From Lachnospiraceae bacterium (lineage in GTDB: Bacteria > Bacillota > Clostridia > Lachnospirales > Lachnospiraceae), in the NCBI GenBank assembly GCA_017482485.1, contig JAFUMV010000027.1:1-60231 (forward strand): DNA of 60,231 nucleotides. The letters are read 5' to 3'. Each line of letters starts with the position of its first letter. The first letter of the stretch is position 1. Made by a program: the position numbers and the translations under genes. Under the pieces are notes generated by a model that saw only the letters and a list, made by a program, of their open reading frames with translations, searched no databases and had not been told where the DNA came from. Shown piece after piece: positions 44,301-54,415 of the stretch.

Positions 44301-46310
44301 ATGACAATTCACGAAATTTTACAGGAAATGACTTTTGAGGAAAAAGTTCTTCTGCTGACAGGAGCAGGAAGAATGAACACTTTTTCTATAGACAGGCTTG
44401 GAATTGAGGAAAAGGAGATGGCGGACGGCCCTCACGGCGTGCGTACCGACCTGGAAAAAAACTGCACCAGCTTTCCGAACCTGTGCAGCGTGGGCGCTTC
44501 CTGGGATGTGGAACTCACCCATAAAATGGGGGAAGCGCTGGCAGAAGATTGTATCGAGCATAATGTTGATATGCTGCTGGCACCGGGCATCAATATCAAA
44601 CGCCATATTCTCTGCGGCAGAAATTTTGAATATTTATCCGAGGACCCGGTTCTGGCAGGAGAACTGGGAGCAGCCTACATAAACGGCATGCAGAGCAAAG
44701 GTGTTGCCACAAGCCTGAAGCATTTTGCCTGCAACAATCAGGAAGATAACAGAATCAACGCCAACGTAGACGTGGATCTGCGGACGCTTCGGGAAATTTA
44801 TCTCAAAGGCTTTGAAATTGCTGTTAAAAAAGCACAGCCTGTCAGCGTGATGTGCGCTTATAACAGACTTCATTCCATGTGGTGTTCCGAGAACAAATAT
44901 CTTCTGACGGATGTGCTGCGAAAAGACTGGGGTTATGAAGGCTTCGTGGTTTCCGACTGGGGCGCCGTCCATGATATCGGCAGAGCCATTGCGGCCGGGC
45001 TGGATCTGCAGATGCCCAGCAACAAAAATATCGTGGAAGAAGTGAAGGAAGCGCTGAAACAGAACAAAGTGACCATGGAGGAAATTGACCAGGCCGCTTT
45101 GAGGGTCCTTTCTTTTGCCGCAAAGGAAAAGGCAAAAAGCGCTGCATATGACAGGGAAAGACAGCATGAAACTGCCCGCGAAATCGCTGCGGCAGGTATG
45201 GTGCTTCTGAAAAACGAAAGAGAGGTTCTGCCGCTGACCCCAGAAAAGTACCGCAGAATATCGGTCATCGGAGAGTATGCAAAAAATCCCAACATTTGCG
45301 GACAGGGCAGTGCGGAAGTGAATGTGCAGCCGGAATATATCGACAGCCCTCTGGAAGAGCTCAAAAAGGCGCTGGGCAGCGATGTGGAAATGAAGTATAT
45401 GGAGATGTATAAAACACGGGAATATTCCGATACCATGCTGTGGCCCAGAACGGGTGAGTTCCGGGAGTTCATTCAGGATTCGGATGTTGTGCTCATGTTT
45501 ATCGGTTCCATGATTTCGGAGGATACGGAATGCTTCGACAGACGGTCAGCTCTTTTTAATCCGAACTATGATAAATTTATCGAAGTGGCCTGCGATATGG
45601 GGAAAAAGGTGATTGTTGTCATGCAGACAGGCGGTGCCATGATTCTTGGCCGCTGGCACAGACGGGTATATGGCATCGTTGAGATGTGGCTTGCGGGAGA
45701 AGGCGCCGGAAAAGCGATCGCAGATGTGCTCACGGGCAAAGTAAATCCCTCCGGCAAGCTTCCGGAAACCTTCCCCAATGTGATGCGCCGGGAGCTGGAC
45801 TATCCCGGAGAAGGAAATGTGGTGGAATATCGGGAAAAACTGGATGTGGGGTATCGTTACTATGATAAGCATCCGGAGGAAATCTGCTATCCGTTCGGTC
45901 ATGGCCTGTCCTACACGAAATTTGAATACAGCGATCTGAAAACCGAAGTGAAAGAAAACGCTGTGCATGTGAGCCTGCTGCTGCACAATACCGGAAAAGC
46001 GGACGGAAGCGAAGTGGTTCAGATTTATGTGGGCAGCTGCGATTCCAGCGTAAAACGGCCTGTAAAAGAGCTGAAAACGTTCCGCAAGGTATTTGTGAAA
46101 GCCGGAGAAACCGTGGAGGCAGCGTTTGATCTTAAGCCGGAAGATTTTGCATATTATAACGTGATGCTGGATCGCTGGGTGGTGGAAAAAGGCGACTATC
46201 TCATTCATGCTGCAGCTTCCTCACGGGATATCAGGTGCACACAAAAGATATGGCTGGAGGGAAATGAGACCTATACAATGGTCAGAAAAGGGACGGATAT
46301 GATCGGATAA
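44301..46310 (+). CDS. Glycoside hydrolase family 3 (beta-glucosidase-like)
   Basis: 669 aa, no signal peptide. The N-terminal barrel has MADGPHGVR, KHFACNNQ (about 140-147) and the nucleophile Asp219 in VVSDWGAV; the alpha/beta sandwich domain has VVMQTGGAMI and GEGAGKAIADVLTG; a C-terminal fibronectin-III-like domain (about 560-669) follows. It removes terminal sugars, commonly glucose or xylose, from beta-linked oligosaccharides. The substrate cannot be fixed from sequence. Downstream of the esterase. Confidence 0.94.
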   Translation: MTIHEILQEMTFEEKVLLLTGAGRMNTFSIDRLGIEEKEMADGPHGVRTDLEKNCTSFPNLCSVGASWDVELTHKMGEALAEDCIEHNVDMLLAPGINIKRHILCGRNFEYLSEDPVLAGELGAAYINGMQSKGVATSLKHFACNNQEDNRINANVDVDLRTLREIYLKGFEIAVKKAQPVSVMCAYNRLHSMWCSENKYLLTDVLRKDWGYEGFVVSDWGAVHDIGRAIAAGLDLQMPSNKNIVEEVKEALKQNKVTMEEIDQAALRVLSFAAKEKAKSAAYDRERQHETAREIAAAGMVLLKNEREVLPLTPEKYRRISVIGEYAKNPNICGQGSAEVNVQPEYIDSPLEELKKALGSDVEMKYMEMYKTREYSDTMLWPRTGEFREFIQDSDVVLMFIGSMISEDTECFDRRSALFNPNYDKFIEVACDMGKKVIVVMQTGGAMILGRWHRRVYGIVEMWLAGEGAGKAIADVLTGKVNPSGKLPETFPNVMRRELDYPGEGNVVEYREKLDVGYRYYDKHPEEICYPFGHGLSYTKFEYSDLKTEVKENAVHVSLLLHNTGKADGSEVVQIYVGSCDSSVKRPVKELKTFRKVFVKAGETVEAAFDLKPEDFAYYNVMLDRWVVEKGDYLIHAAASSRDIRCTQKIWLEGNETYTMVRKGTDMIG

Positions 46311-46329
46311 AAAAGAAGGAGATAGTGAA

Positions 46330-47007
46330 ATGATTGTATGGGAAATGATAAAGCAGCAGTTTTTGACACAGGGGGAACTTTTGCTGCGGCTGATCATCGC
46401 CTGTCTTTTGGGACTGGCGATCGGCTTTGAAAGAAAAAACAGAAACAAGATGGCAGGCGTGCGAACGCATGCCATCGTTGCTTTTGGCGCGGCGCTGATG
46501 ATGATAGTTTCAAAATATGGGTTTGGCGATGTGGGCTCCAGCGACGGCTCCAGAATTGCAGCTCAGATCGTCAGCGGAATCGGTTTCTTGGGAGCGGGCG
46601 TTATTTTTGTGAAGGACAACACTTCTGTCAGCGGTCTGACCACTGCGGCCGGTATCTGGACCACCGCCGGCGTGGGCATGTGCATCGGTGCCGGCCAGTA
46701 TTTTATCGCCATCAGCAGCGGCGTTATTCTGGTGATATTACAGGAAGTGCTGCATCGGGTGAATTTCCTTTCCAAAGAAGCGTATCGGGCCACAGTGAGG
46801 CTGATTCTGAAAAATAAGGAAAGCGTGCAGGATCTTGAAAAATATATTCTGAATGAACAGGTGGAAATTGAATCCATCAAAATTAATCGGGCGAATAAAT
46901 GTGATACGAAAATTGAAATGGAACTGGTTTTTTCCCCTCAGCATGACAAAATGGAATTTTTAAACCGCCTGGCGGCCTATCCGGGCGTCAGCGCGGTTCG
47001 GGGCTGA
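46330..47007 (+). CDS. MgtC/SapB-family membrane protein
   Basis: 225 aa. Four to five membrane segments in the N-terminal half with the family signature LLGLAIGFERKNRNKMAGVR and SGIGFLGAGVIF; the C-terminal soluble ACT-like part (about 145-225) is typical of the longer form. MgtC proteins are linked to Mg2+ limitation and membrane-potential control, not direct Mg2+ transport. Good AGAAGGAGA ribosome site. Probably the last gene after GH3. Confidence 0.9.
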   Translation: MIVWEMIKQQFLTQGELLLRLIIACLLGLAIGFERKNRNKMAGVRTHAIVAFGAALMMIVSKYGFGDVGSSDGSRIAAQIVSGIGFLGAGVIFVKDNTSVSGLTTAAGIWTTAGVGMCIGAGQYFIAISSGVILVILQEVLHRVNFLSKEAYRATVRLILKNKESVQDLEKYILNEQVEIESIKINRANKCDTKIEMELVFSPQHDKMEFLNRLAAYPGVSAVRG

Positions 47008-47064
47008 GCGTATCATAAAACAGAAAAATACCGATCGGAAGAAAACCCTCACACAGAGAAAAAA

Positions 47065-47133
47065 GCCGTTTTTTCAACAATCTGCCTCTTTTTTTCTGAT
47101 AATCATTGACGGAAAATCCGCTTTTTTAACAAT
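47065..47133. promoter_or_regulatory. Two direct repeats upstream of the second ABC operon
   Basis: GCCGTTTTTTCAACAAT (47065-47081) and TCCGCTTTTTTAACAAT (47117-47133), 52 bases apart, about five helical turns. A TTGACG (47106-47111) lies between them. They are candidate sites for the YesN-type regulator encoded downstream. Confidence 0.5.
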
Positions 47134-47210
47134 AGCAGCAGAAAAGCTGGTAGAATGCGGAAATGTTGAAATTTTATAATGGAAGTACCAAAACAAAGGA
47201 GGGTTTTATT

Positions 47211-48797
47211 ATGAAACGTAAAGGAATTTCTTTACTGCTCGCATCTTTCATGGTCGGCAGTCTGGTATTATCCGGATGTGGCGGCTCTGACGATGCAGCA
47301 AAAAGTGACAGTTCATCTTCTGAAGCAGCGGTCGAGGCTGATGCGGCCAAAGATGCAGGGGAAGAAGTTGCAGAGGAAGTTGAAGATGTCAGCGAACGCG
47401 AGGAAGTGACTGTCAACATCGCATATTACAGACCCACACAGCCTTCTGACGAGACACTGGATGCCCTTTCTGAAGCATTATCAGAACTTTCTCTGGAAAA
47501 GTTCAATACCAGAGTACAGCTTCATGTCATCGCAAAAGCAGATTATGCCAACTACATCAACCTGACACTGGCAGGCGGTGAGGAACTTGACTGGTTCCAG
47601 TCCGGTAACTCCGGCATGACATTATCCGGCATGTATGACTCCGAGCAGGTGACTGTGCTGGATGAATATCTGTCTGATGACAGCCCGATCTGGGAGTACA
47701 CCACAAAGGAAGATCTGGACTGCTGCCGCGTGGACGGCAATCTGATCGCTCTTCCTGCTGTAAAGAATAAAGGCTACAGCGCAGTTGCAATCTTCAACGC
47801 GGATGTGGTGGATGAACTGGGCCTGTATGATGCAGTAAGAAGCGTAGATGATCTTGAGGATATTGAACCCATTCTGACAGCGATGAAAGAAGCATATCCG
47901 GACAAGTATCCTGTAGGTACCAACCAGGGTGTTATGAACTATAAGTTCTATGTGGATCCTCTTGGTGATCTTACTCTTCAGAGCGGTGTTCTGGAAGATA
48001 TCGGAAGCGATGTTACTGTTACCAACTTCTTTGAATCCGAAGAATTCAAAGAGTTCTGCGAAAGAATGCACACCTGGTATGAGAACGGCTGGATTGATCC
48101 CGACTACGAAACAAGCAGCAACGCCATCAGCACTCTGCTTTCCAATAACGAATGTTTCGTTGTATTTGCAGACAGCAATATTGACCTGACAGCAGTAACT
48201 GAGGAAGAAAGAGCAGCCAGTGAAGCATCCAATGTCATTCGTGCATACAATGCTCAGGTAACTCCTTTCTACAGTGTTACCACCGCAGTAAACAACTACA
48301 CCTGGGTAATGCCTTATACCTGTAAGAACCCCGAAAGAGCGATGGAAATCATGGAATGGCTGTTCTCTGATCCGGAAGCATCCACCATCGTGACCATGGG
48401 TCTGGAAGACAGAAACTATACGCTGACAGACAACGGTTATGCTGAACTGATTCCTGATACCGATTACACCTATGTAAACTACATCGGCCCCAACGGTTAC
48501 ATTTCCCTGCACACAGAAGATGAAGGCAATATTTTTGAAACGATCTTGAAGTGCAATATGCAGACACAGAACTCCATTGCAAAGGGATTCATGTATGACA
48601 GTACAAACGTATCTGTACAGGCAACCGCAGTCAGCAACGTTTGCGCAAAGTATGAAAAAGGCTTAAAGGGCGGCGCTCTTGATCCTGACGAATACCTTCC
48701 TAAATTCATCGAAGAGCTGAAAGCAGCAGGAATTGATGAGATTATAGCAGATAAGCAGGCTCAGTTTGATGCCTGGTATGCAGGTCAGAACAAATAA
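47211..48797 (+). CDS. Extracellular substrate-binding lipoprotein (DUF3502 type)
   Basis: 528 aa. Lipoprotein signal with lipobox VLSGC (Cys about 23), acidic linker (about 25-70), binding domain, and a C-terminal DUF3502-like region (from about 425, YTYVNYIGPNGYISLH). Start ATG at 47211 with AAAGGAGGG. First gene of the operon; a hairpin with T-run follows, so it is probably made in excess over the permeases. Confidence 0.9.
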   Translation: MKRKGISLLLASFMVGSLVLSGCGGSDDAAKSDSSSSEAAVEADAAKDAGEEVAEEVEDVSEREEVTVNIAYYRPTQPSDETLDALSEALSELSLEKFNTRVQLHVIAKADYANYINLTLAGGEELDWFQSGNSGMTLSGMYDSEQVTVLDEYLSDDSPIWEYTTKEDLDCCRVDGNLIALPAVKNKGYSAVAIFNADVVDELGLYDAVRSVDDLEDIEPILTAMKEAYPDKYPVGTNQGVMNYKFYVDPLGDLTLQSGVLEDIGSDVTVTNFFESEEFKEFCERMHTWYENGWIDPDYETSSNAISTLLSNNECFVVFADSNIDLTAVTEEERAASEASNVIRAYNAQVTPFYSVTTAVNNYTWVMPYTCKNPERAMEIMEWLFSDPEASTIVTMGLEDRNYTLTDNGYAELIPDTDYTYVNYIGPNGYISLHTEDEGNIFETILKCNMQTQNSIAKGFMYDSTNVSVQATAVSNVCAKYEKGLKGGALDPDEYLPKFIEELKAAGIDEIIADKQAQFDAWYAGQNK

Positions 48798-48827
48798 GCA
48801 AAATCTGCCGTAAAATGTGTGAAAATC

Positions 48828-48861
48828 GGGATTACTTTATAATAAGGTAATCCCTTTTTTT
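48828..48861 (+). terminator. Partial terminator between binding protein and permease genes
   Basis: GGGATTACTTTATAATAAGG, pairing GGGATTAC with GTAATCCC, then seven T. The next gene begins 19 bases after it without an evident promoter, so it likely sets stoichiometry. Confidence 0.85.
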
Positions 48862-48879
48862 CAGGAAAGGACAAGTTTT

Positions 48880-49809
48880 ATGAAATCAACGAAGAAGCGC
48901 ATGGCATTTAAGCGCATGAAACCCTATCTGCCTTTCTACATCATGATGCTGCCGGGAACCATCTATCTGCTGATCAATAACTATATTCCTATGGCAGGCC
49001 TGGTGGTTGCTTTCAAAAAATACAGCTATGCGAAGGGTATCTGGAAGAGTAAGTGGATCGGCATGGACAATTTCCGGATTTTCTTCAATACCGACATGAT
49101 GAAAGTCATTGCGAATACGCTTGGCTACAACGCGGTGTTTATCATTCTTTCAACAGTCATTTCGGTGGCAGTGGCAATTTTGATCAATGACATTAAAGCG
49201 GAAAAAATGAAAAAGCTGTTTCAGACGATCTTTCTGGTGCCGCATCTGATTTCCATCGTCATCATCGCATATCTCGCATATGCTTTCCTGGCAGGGGAAA
49301 CCGGATTTTTAAATAACTCCATTCTTCCGCTGTTTGGCATAGAGCCGATCACCTGGTACAGCACGTCGAAATACTGGCCTTTTATTTTAACCTTTGTGTA
49401 TTTGTGGAAGCAATTTGGCTATAATGCGATCATCTACTATGCGACGATCGCCGGAATTGATCCTACCTATTATGAAGCGGCTTCCGTGGACGGAGCGGGC
49501 ATCTGGACCAAAATCAGATGCATCACTTTGCCGGAGTTAAAGCCTACAATCATTACACTGACGCTGATGAGCATTGGACGTATTTTCTATTCCGATTTCG
49601 GACTGTTCTATCAGGTGCCCATGAACAGCGGTTCCCTGATTGATGCCACACAGACTATTGATACGTATATCTATCGCGGACTGATCAACAACTCCAACAT
49701 CGGCATGTCATCCGCAGCATGTTTTGTACAGTCCATTCTGGGATTCATTCTCGTGCTGACATCCAACTGGGTAGTTCGCAAAATCAGCAAAGAAAATGCG
49801 TTGTTCTGA
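48880..49809 (+). CDS. ABC importer permease (LplB type), second system
   Basis: 309 aa, six membrane segments, first about 17-38. EAA loop YYEAASVDGAGIWTKIRCIT followed by LPEL. AAAGGACAA ribosome site. Pairs with the next permease, 16 bases downstream. Confidence 0.92.
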   Translation: MKSTKKRMAFKRMKPYLPFYIMMLPGTIYLLINNYIPMAGLVVAFKKYSYAKGIWKSKWIGMDNFRIFFNTDMMKVIANTLGYNAVFIILSTVISVAVAILINDIKAEKMKKLFQTIFLVPHLISIVIIAYLAYAFLAGETGFLNNSILPLFGIEPITWYSTSKYWPFILTFVYLWKQFGYNAIIYYATIAGIDPTYYEAASVDGAGIWTKIRCITLPELKPTIITLTLMSIGRIFYSDFGLFYQVPMNSGSLIDATQTIDTYIYRGLINNSNIGMSSAACFVQSILGFILVLTSNWVVRKISKENALF

Positions 49810-49825
49810 CGGAAGGGAGTAAGTC

Positions 49826-50704
49826 ATGTCAAAAACAAGTAAAATATATCAGGCAGTGATCTATGTGATCATGTTCACTCTTTTTGTGATCTGCGTTCTG
49901 CCCTTTGCATTGATGATTGTTGGCTCCTTTACTGCAGAAACTTCCATTATCCGCGAAGGTTATTCTTTTACCCCAAGCGAGTGGTCACTGGATTCCTATA
50001 AGTATCTGATGTCAACAAATTACAACATTATGCGGTCCTATATCATCTCTGCCTGTGTGACGGCATTCGGTACCGCACTGAGCCTGGCAATCACGGTTTC
50101 TCTGGCCTATCCGCTGTCCAGAGAAAAGATGCCTGGAAGAAATATTTTTGCATTCCTTGTATTTTTTACCATGTTGTTTAACGGCGGCCTGATTCCCAGT
50201 TATATCATGTGGACCTCCGCTTTTCATATTAAAAATACATATGCAGCATACATTTTCCCGAACCTGCTGGCAAAAGCGTTTTATATCATGATGATGCGCA
50301 CCTACTTTACCACCAGCATTCCGGAGGCGATCATTGAATCCGGACGTGTGGAAGGCGCCAGCGAGTTTCAGATTCTCTTTAAACTGGTGCTGCCTCTTGC
50401 AAAGCCGATTCTGGTGACAGTCGGCCTGCTGGTTGGCATCGGCTACTGGAATGACTGGCAGAATGGTCTGTATTATGTCAATGAAAGCAGCCGTTACAGC
50501 GTACAGGTGCTGTTAAACAGCATGTTAAAAGCTGTGCAGGCCACGGCGGACATGTCGCTGAGCGAATTAAAGGGTGTTAACCTGCCTACCAACGGAGCGC
50601 GAATGGCCTGTGCATTCATGGGAATTCTGCCCATCGTCATCATTTATCCGTTTACACAGAAATATATCATCAAAGGTATCACCATCGGCGGTGTAAAAGG
50701 CTGA
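49826..50704 (+). CDS. ABC importer permease (LplC type), second system
   Basis: 292 aa, six membrane segments. The EAA loop is changed to IIESGRVEGASEFQILFKLV, with Glu-Ser-Gly for Glu-Ala-Ala. C-terminus IIKGITIGGVKG. Last gene of the operon; no ATPase here, so a shared ATPase is implied. Confidence 0.92.
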   Translation: MSKTSKIYQAVIYVIMFTLFVICVLPFALMIVGSFTAETSIIREGYSFTPSEWSLDSYKYLMSTNYNIMRSYIISACVTAFGTALSLAITVSLAYPLSREKMPGRNIFAFLVFFTMLFNGGLIPSYIMWTSAFHIKNTYAAYIFPNLLAKAFYIMMMRTYFTTSIPEAIIESGRVEGASEFQILFKLVLPLAKPILVTVGLLVGIGYWNDWQNGLYYVNESSRYSVQVLLNSMLKAVQATADMSLSELKGVNLPTNGARMACAFMGILPIVIIYPFTQKYIIKGITIGGVKG

Positions 50705-50712
50705 TGTTACCT

Positions 50713-50752
50713 GCAAAAACAAGCTGTGAGATTTCTCACAGCTTGTTTTTGC
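50713..50752. terminator. Bidirectional terminator between permease and response regulator
   Basis: A 19-bp perfect palindromic stem starting GCAAAAACAAGCTGTGAGA with a TT loop. Its right arm encodes the last residues of the minus-strand response regulator, so both convergent genes share it. Confidence 0.92.
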
Positions 50753-52334
50753 GTTCTTTATTCGGCGTGATTCCGGTGTATTTTTTATAGAGCTGAGAAA
50801 AATAGGAGAAATTGGTGAAGCCACCCCGCAGAGCAATTTCTTCGATGGACAAATCCGTTGTCCGAAGCCGGTCTCTTGCAATGTTGATTTTTTCTTTCAG
50901 GATGTACTCCTTGAGTGTCATGTTCATTTTATCTTTAAAAATCTTGGTGACATAATCCGGTGTCAGATAGACCGCGGCGGCGATATCGGTGCGCTTTAGA
51001 CTGTCATCGATATGGGTCTGGATATATTTGATGATCTGATCCACATAGTCAGAACAGTCGGCAGCAGGCGTGCCCATGAAACGGCGCAGGATGTCGGTGA
51101 TGTCATCGATAAAAGCGTTGGCATCCAGAATATTTCTCAGGCTGTGATTGAGTTTTTCATACTCTGCTGTGGTCTTTGCGATATCCGAAGCAGGGACATT
51201 TAAGGAATCCAGCGTTTTGTAAAAAAGCTGCAGCAGCGTAAAATGAAATACTTTCAGAGAGTTACTGCTTAAACCGCCGTTTTGAGCCAGCGTATCAATA
51301 AAGGACTTGCATACGCCGGAAAATTCCTCCAGTTTTCCATTGGAAAGCAGTTCTGTCAGACGCCTGGTATTGATGGACGGTATCGTTTTGGACTTCATGG
51401 CGGAGGCTGCATCCGAAGAAAGAAAAACCCCGGACTTCATGGTAACATTGTTTTCGGAAGCGTTTTTGATCCGTGTCAGTGCCTGCTCTGCACAGTCGGA
51501 CTGCAGGAGTCTGTCTTTGTCCGGTGAGACCTTATCTGCATAGAGTGCGGCATTTACATGAAACATAGAGTGCATATGCTCACGAAGACTGTGCAGACAG
51601 TCGGAAAAGCGGCTGCAGGGAAAGACCGTATTTTCATCGGGATAGATCAGGCAGAGCCGCTGGAAATCGCGGATGTCGGCATCTATTATATGGTATTTTT
51701 CCGGGAACAGATAGTCGGTGATATATTTGGAGAGGTAGGAATCCAGAAGCTGCTTTTCTTCCGGCATGTCCACATATTTTACCAGTAAAAGATAAAAGCC
51801 CCGGTCTGCCTCAAAGGAGAGCTGGATGGAGCGGAGCTTGTCCACAAACTCACAAAATGCAAATTTCCGGTCATACCAGCTGCAAAACAGGCCGGTTTTC
51901 ATCGCCTCTATTTCGGTGAAAAACATTTTTCCATAAGATTCATACTGATTTTTCTGCTTTTTCTCCTGAATATGAGCGCGGATTTTTAAAATGGCCTGTT
52001 CGATGTCCTCATAGCGGGCCGGCTGCAAAATGTAGTCAAATCCGCCGAGAAGAAAGGCCTGTTTGACATAAATAAAGTTGTCGTGAGAGGTCAGAAAGAT
52101 ACATTCCGTGTCATAGCCCTGTTCTTTTACCCAGGAAAACAGGGATAGCCCGTTCTCGCCAGGCATATCGATATCGCAGAGCAGAATATCGACAGGGTGG
52201 TGTTCAAATATGTTCTTTGCTTCCTGGGCACTCATGGCGGTATGCACACAGTCGATACCGATTTTATCCCAGCGTACGCCAAAATAAATGCCGGAAATAA
52301 CTACCTGTAAATCGTCTACGATGAGAACGGTCAT
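50736..52334 (-). CDS. Two-component response regulator, AraC type (YesN-like)
   Basis: 532 aa. Receiver domain about 1-120 (MTVLIVDDLQ; phospho-acceptor Asp about 55 in ILLCDIDMPG), a middle region without clear identity (about 130-410), and a C-terminal AraC helix-turn-helix pair (about 430-530: RTDIAAAVYLTPDYVTKIFK, LSIEEIALRGGFTNFSYFSQ). Encoded with, and 30 bases after, the sensor kinase. Likely activates the convergent importer operon when its substrate is sensed (inference). Confidence 0.92.
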   Translation of the reverse strand: MTVLIVDDLQVVISGIYFGVRWDKIGIDCVHTAMSAQEAKNIFEHHPVDILLCDIDMPGENGLSLFSWVKEQGYDTECIFLTSHDNFIYVKQAFLLGGFDYILQPARYEDIEQAILKIRAHIQEKKQKNQYESYGKMFFTEIEAMKTGLFCSWYDRKFAFCEFVDKLRSIQLSFEADRGFYLLLVKYVDMPEEKQLLDSYLSKYITDYLFPEKYHIIDADIRDFQRLCLIYPDENTVFPCSRFSDCLHSLREHMHSMFHVNAALYADKVSPDKDRLLQSDCAEQALTRIKNASENNVTMKSGVFLSSDAASAMKSKTIPSINTRRLTELLSNGKLEEFSGVCKSFIDTLAQNGGLSSNSLKVFHFTLLQLFYKTLDSLNVPASDIAKTTAEYEKLNHSLRNILDANAFIDDITDILRRFMGTPAADCSDYVDQIIKYIQTHIDDSLKRTDIAAAVYLTPDYVTKIFKDKMNMTLKEYILKEKINIARDRLRTTDLSIEEIALRGGFTNFSYFSQLYKKYTGITPNKERKNKL

Positions 52335-52364
52335 GACGGTCTCCTTGTCCCTGGTTTCATTTTG

Positions 52365-54095
52365 CTATTCAGTGTGATCCGTCAGCGGGATCATGATTTC
52401 TATGGTTGCGCCGCCCTGGTTGCTGAAGTGGAAAAACTCACGGCCCTGATACAGGATATGACATCGCTGCATAATGTTGAAAATGCCGATCCCCCTGGAC
52501 TGATCGGCGGCAGTTCCTCCGGTCTGCATAAAAAGGTTATAGCGGTTTAAGGTGTCGTCATCAAAGCCTTTGCCGTTATCACGAATGCAGAAATATGCCT
52601 TTTCCCCGGTGCCGTCATTTATTCTGTATCCTTCGATGTCAATTTGCAGGGCTGCATCCGGCAAAGTCGCGTACTTGACGGAATTTTCCAGAAAGGTTTC
52701 CAGAAGCAGCATGGGAACCGGACAGTCTTTTAAAGAATCATCAATCTGCAGGCTGCAGACAATCGGGTGTGTGGAACCGATGTTGCGCAGCTTCACATAA
52801 TTTGCGATGCATTCCATCTCCCCGGAAAGGGGAATCAGAGATACGTTATCTTTGAGAATGTAACGCAGATAACCGGCGAAATAAAAAAGCGCGTTCTCTG
52901 CTTCGTCATGCTTACCCTGATTTAACAGGGAATACACCTGCTTTAAACAGTTTAAGTAAAAGTGGGGCTTTAACTGCAGCCGATAACACTGCAGCCGCAC
53001 CTTCTGAGATTCCAGCTCTTTTTCATAGTAATTCCGGTTCAGAATTGTGATTTTCTCCAGCAGATCATTTAAGGTTTTCTGAAACAGTGTAAATTCCTGG
53101 ATGTTGTAGCTGGTATCCAGATGAATAATTTCATTATTTTCCTGCATGCGAAGCATATCGGAGGTCAGCTGTTTCATCGGCTTTAAGTAAAAATGATTCA
53201 GCAAAAAAAAGTAAAGAGGCACGGTTAATACTAAAAGCACAGAGAGCAAAAGCAGCAGAATCTGCAGGATGGTTACGTTGCCGAAAATATCCGTGAGCCT
53301 GGAAATACTGATGATAATGAAGTCTGTGTACTGAGAAAAGGCAAGCGCATACAGAAATCGGCCATCGGAGAAAGTCTGGGTATCGTTGGTTTTGTCCTTT
53401 TGAAGGACATCTGTATTCAGTGAAATCAATTCCGGACAGGAAAATAAAATATTGCCTGCCGCATCTGAAATCACACAGGTGTGCTCTTCATAAAGACGGG
53501 TAAAGATACTCTGATACAGCTGTTCCAGACTGAAAAAGCAGATCAGCTTCACATTCTGTCGGTAATAGGTATAGGCCAGATAGCTCTCCGCGCCAATCCT
53601 ACAGCTCTGCCAGCCGGTTGCATAGGTGGATTGAGAGACTGTATCCGAATTACCCTGCCAGGTGGCCTTGACATAGGATTTGATGCCCGAGGATTCGTTA
53701 TAGCTGATATACGAATTATATCGATCCCGGCAAAAGGCATCGGAGACCACAAATAAGGCAGCAATTTCGGGAATGTCCAGAATTTTCTGCGAAAAACGGT
53801 TGATGATGTTGGACAGACTCAGATTCCGGTTGAAAACGTCATCGGTATCATAGCAGATCGTGGCAAAATCATTGGTGGAAGCTTCATATACCAGATAGGA
53901 ATTGATCAGGGAAATTTTTTCATCCATTTCCGACTGCAGGGCGGAGGCGTGTTCCACGTCGATTTTCACGAAGTCATCGGTCAGAGAACGAAAGGTATAA
54001 AAATTGTAAAAGGCAATTAATATCATTGCCGGAACAAGTATGATTGTGACCAGACGGAATATCAGATTCCGGGTATTAATGTTGGAAAAAGTCAT
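52365..54095 (-). CDS. Sensor histidine kinase (YesM-like)
   Basis: 576 aa. Two membrane segments (about 10-30 and about 290-310) around a large extracellular sensor region, a HAMP-like linker, the His_kinase box LKPHFYLNCLKQVYSLL with phospho-accepting His, and an HATPase domain with NSVKYA and CIRDNGKGFDD. The start is uncertain: the frame extends to 54176, but the ATG at 54095 begins the conserved part. The ribosome site is weak. It signals to the adjacent response regulator. Confidence 0.9.
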   Translation of the reverse strand: MTFSNINTRNLIFRLVTIILVPAMILIAFYNFYTFRSLTDDFVKIDVEHASALQSEMDEKISLINSYLVYEASTNDFATICYDTDDVFNRNLSLSNIINRFSQKILDIPEIAALFVVSDAFCRDRYNSYISYNESSGIKSYVKATWQGNSDTVSQSTYATGWQSCRIGAESYLAYTYYRQNVKLICFFSLEQLYQSIFTRLYEEHTCVISDAAGNILFSCPELISLNTDVLQKDKTNDTQTFSDGRFLYALAFSQYTDFIIISISRLTDIFGNVTILQILLLLLSVLLVLTVPLYFFLLNHFYLKPMKQLTSDMLRMQENNEIIHLDTSYNIQEFTLFQKTLNDLLEKITILNRNYYEKELESQKVRLQCYRLQLKPHFYLNCLKQVYSLLNQGKHDEAENALFYFAGYLRYILKDNVSLIPLSGEMECIANYVKLRNIGSTHPIVCSLQIDDSLKDCPVPMLLLETFLENSVKYATLPDAALQIDIEGYRINDGTGEKAYFCIRDNGKGFDDDTLNRYNLFMQTGGTAADQSRGIGIFNIMQRCHILYQGREFFHFSNQGGATIEIMIPLTDHTE

Positions 54096-54415
54096 GGTGC
54101 TGCGCTTTCTTCTGTGGGAGCGACGGATAAAAACGCAAAGTACGTTTTCGATCGTTTGCGGAGGAACAGGAAACATTTCATGTTAAGAAAAGTATAAAGA
54201 AAAATGGGGGAAAAGTCAATGTGAGAGGCCAGCATCTATATGGCTTTAGAGGGAGATGTTTGTAAAATTGAACAAAGAAATTTCCTGAATTTTGGATGTT
54301 TGGCGGGTGGTCAGCCTGTTCCTGGCATAGTAAAATAGAAGTATAAAAGGACAAGGGGGACTCAAAGCGCCCTCGAATTAACCTTTGAAAAGACGAAAGA
54401 AAAGAGGGCAAAAAA
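54096..54415. other. Divergent control region between sensor kinase and flavoenzymes
   Basis: 320 bases containing the alternative kinase start, an AT-rich stretch, and TAAAAT (54331-54336) as a possible -10 for the flavoenzyme gene with a weak -35. No further element is evident. Confidence 0.45.
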
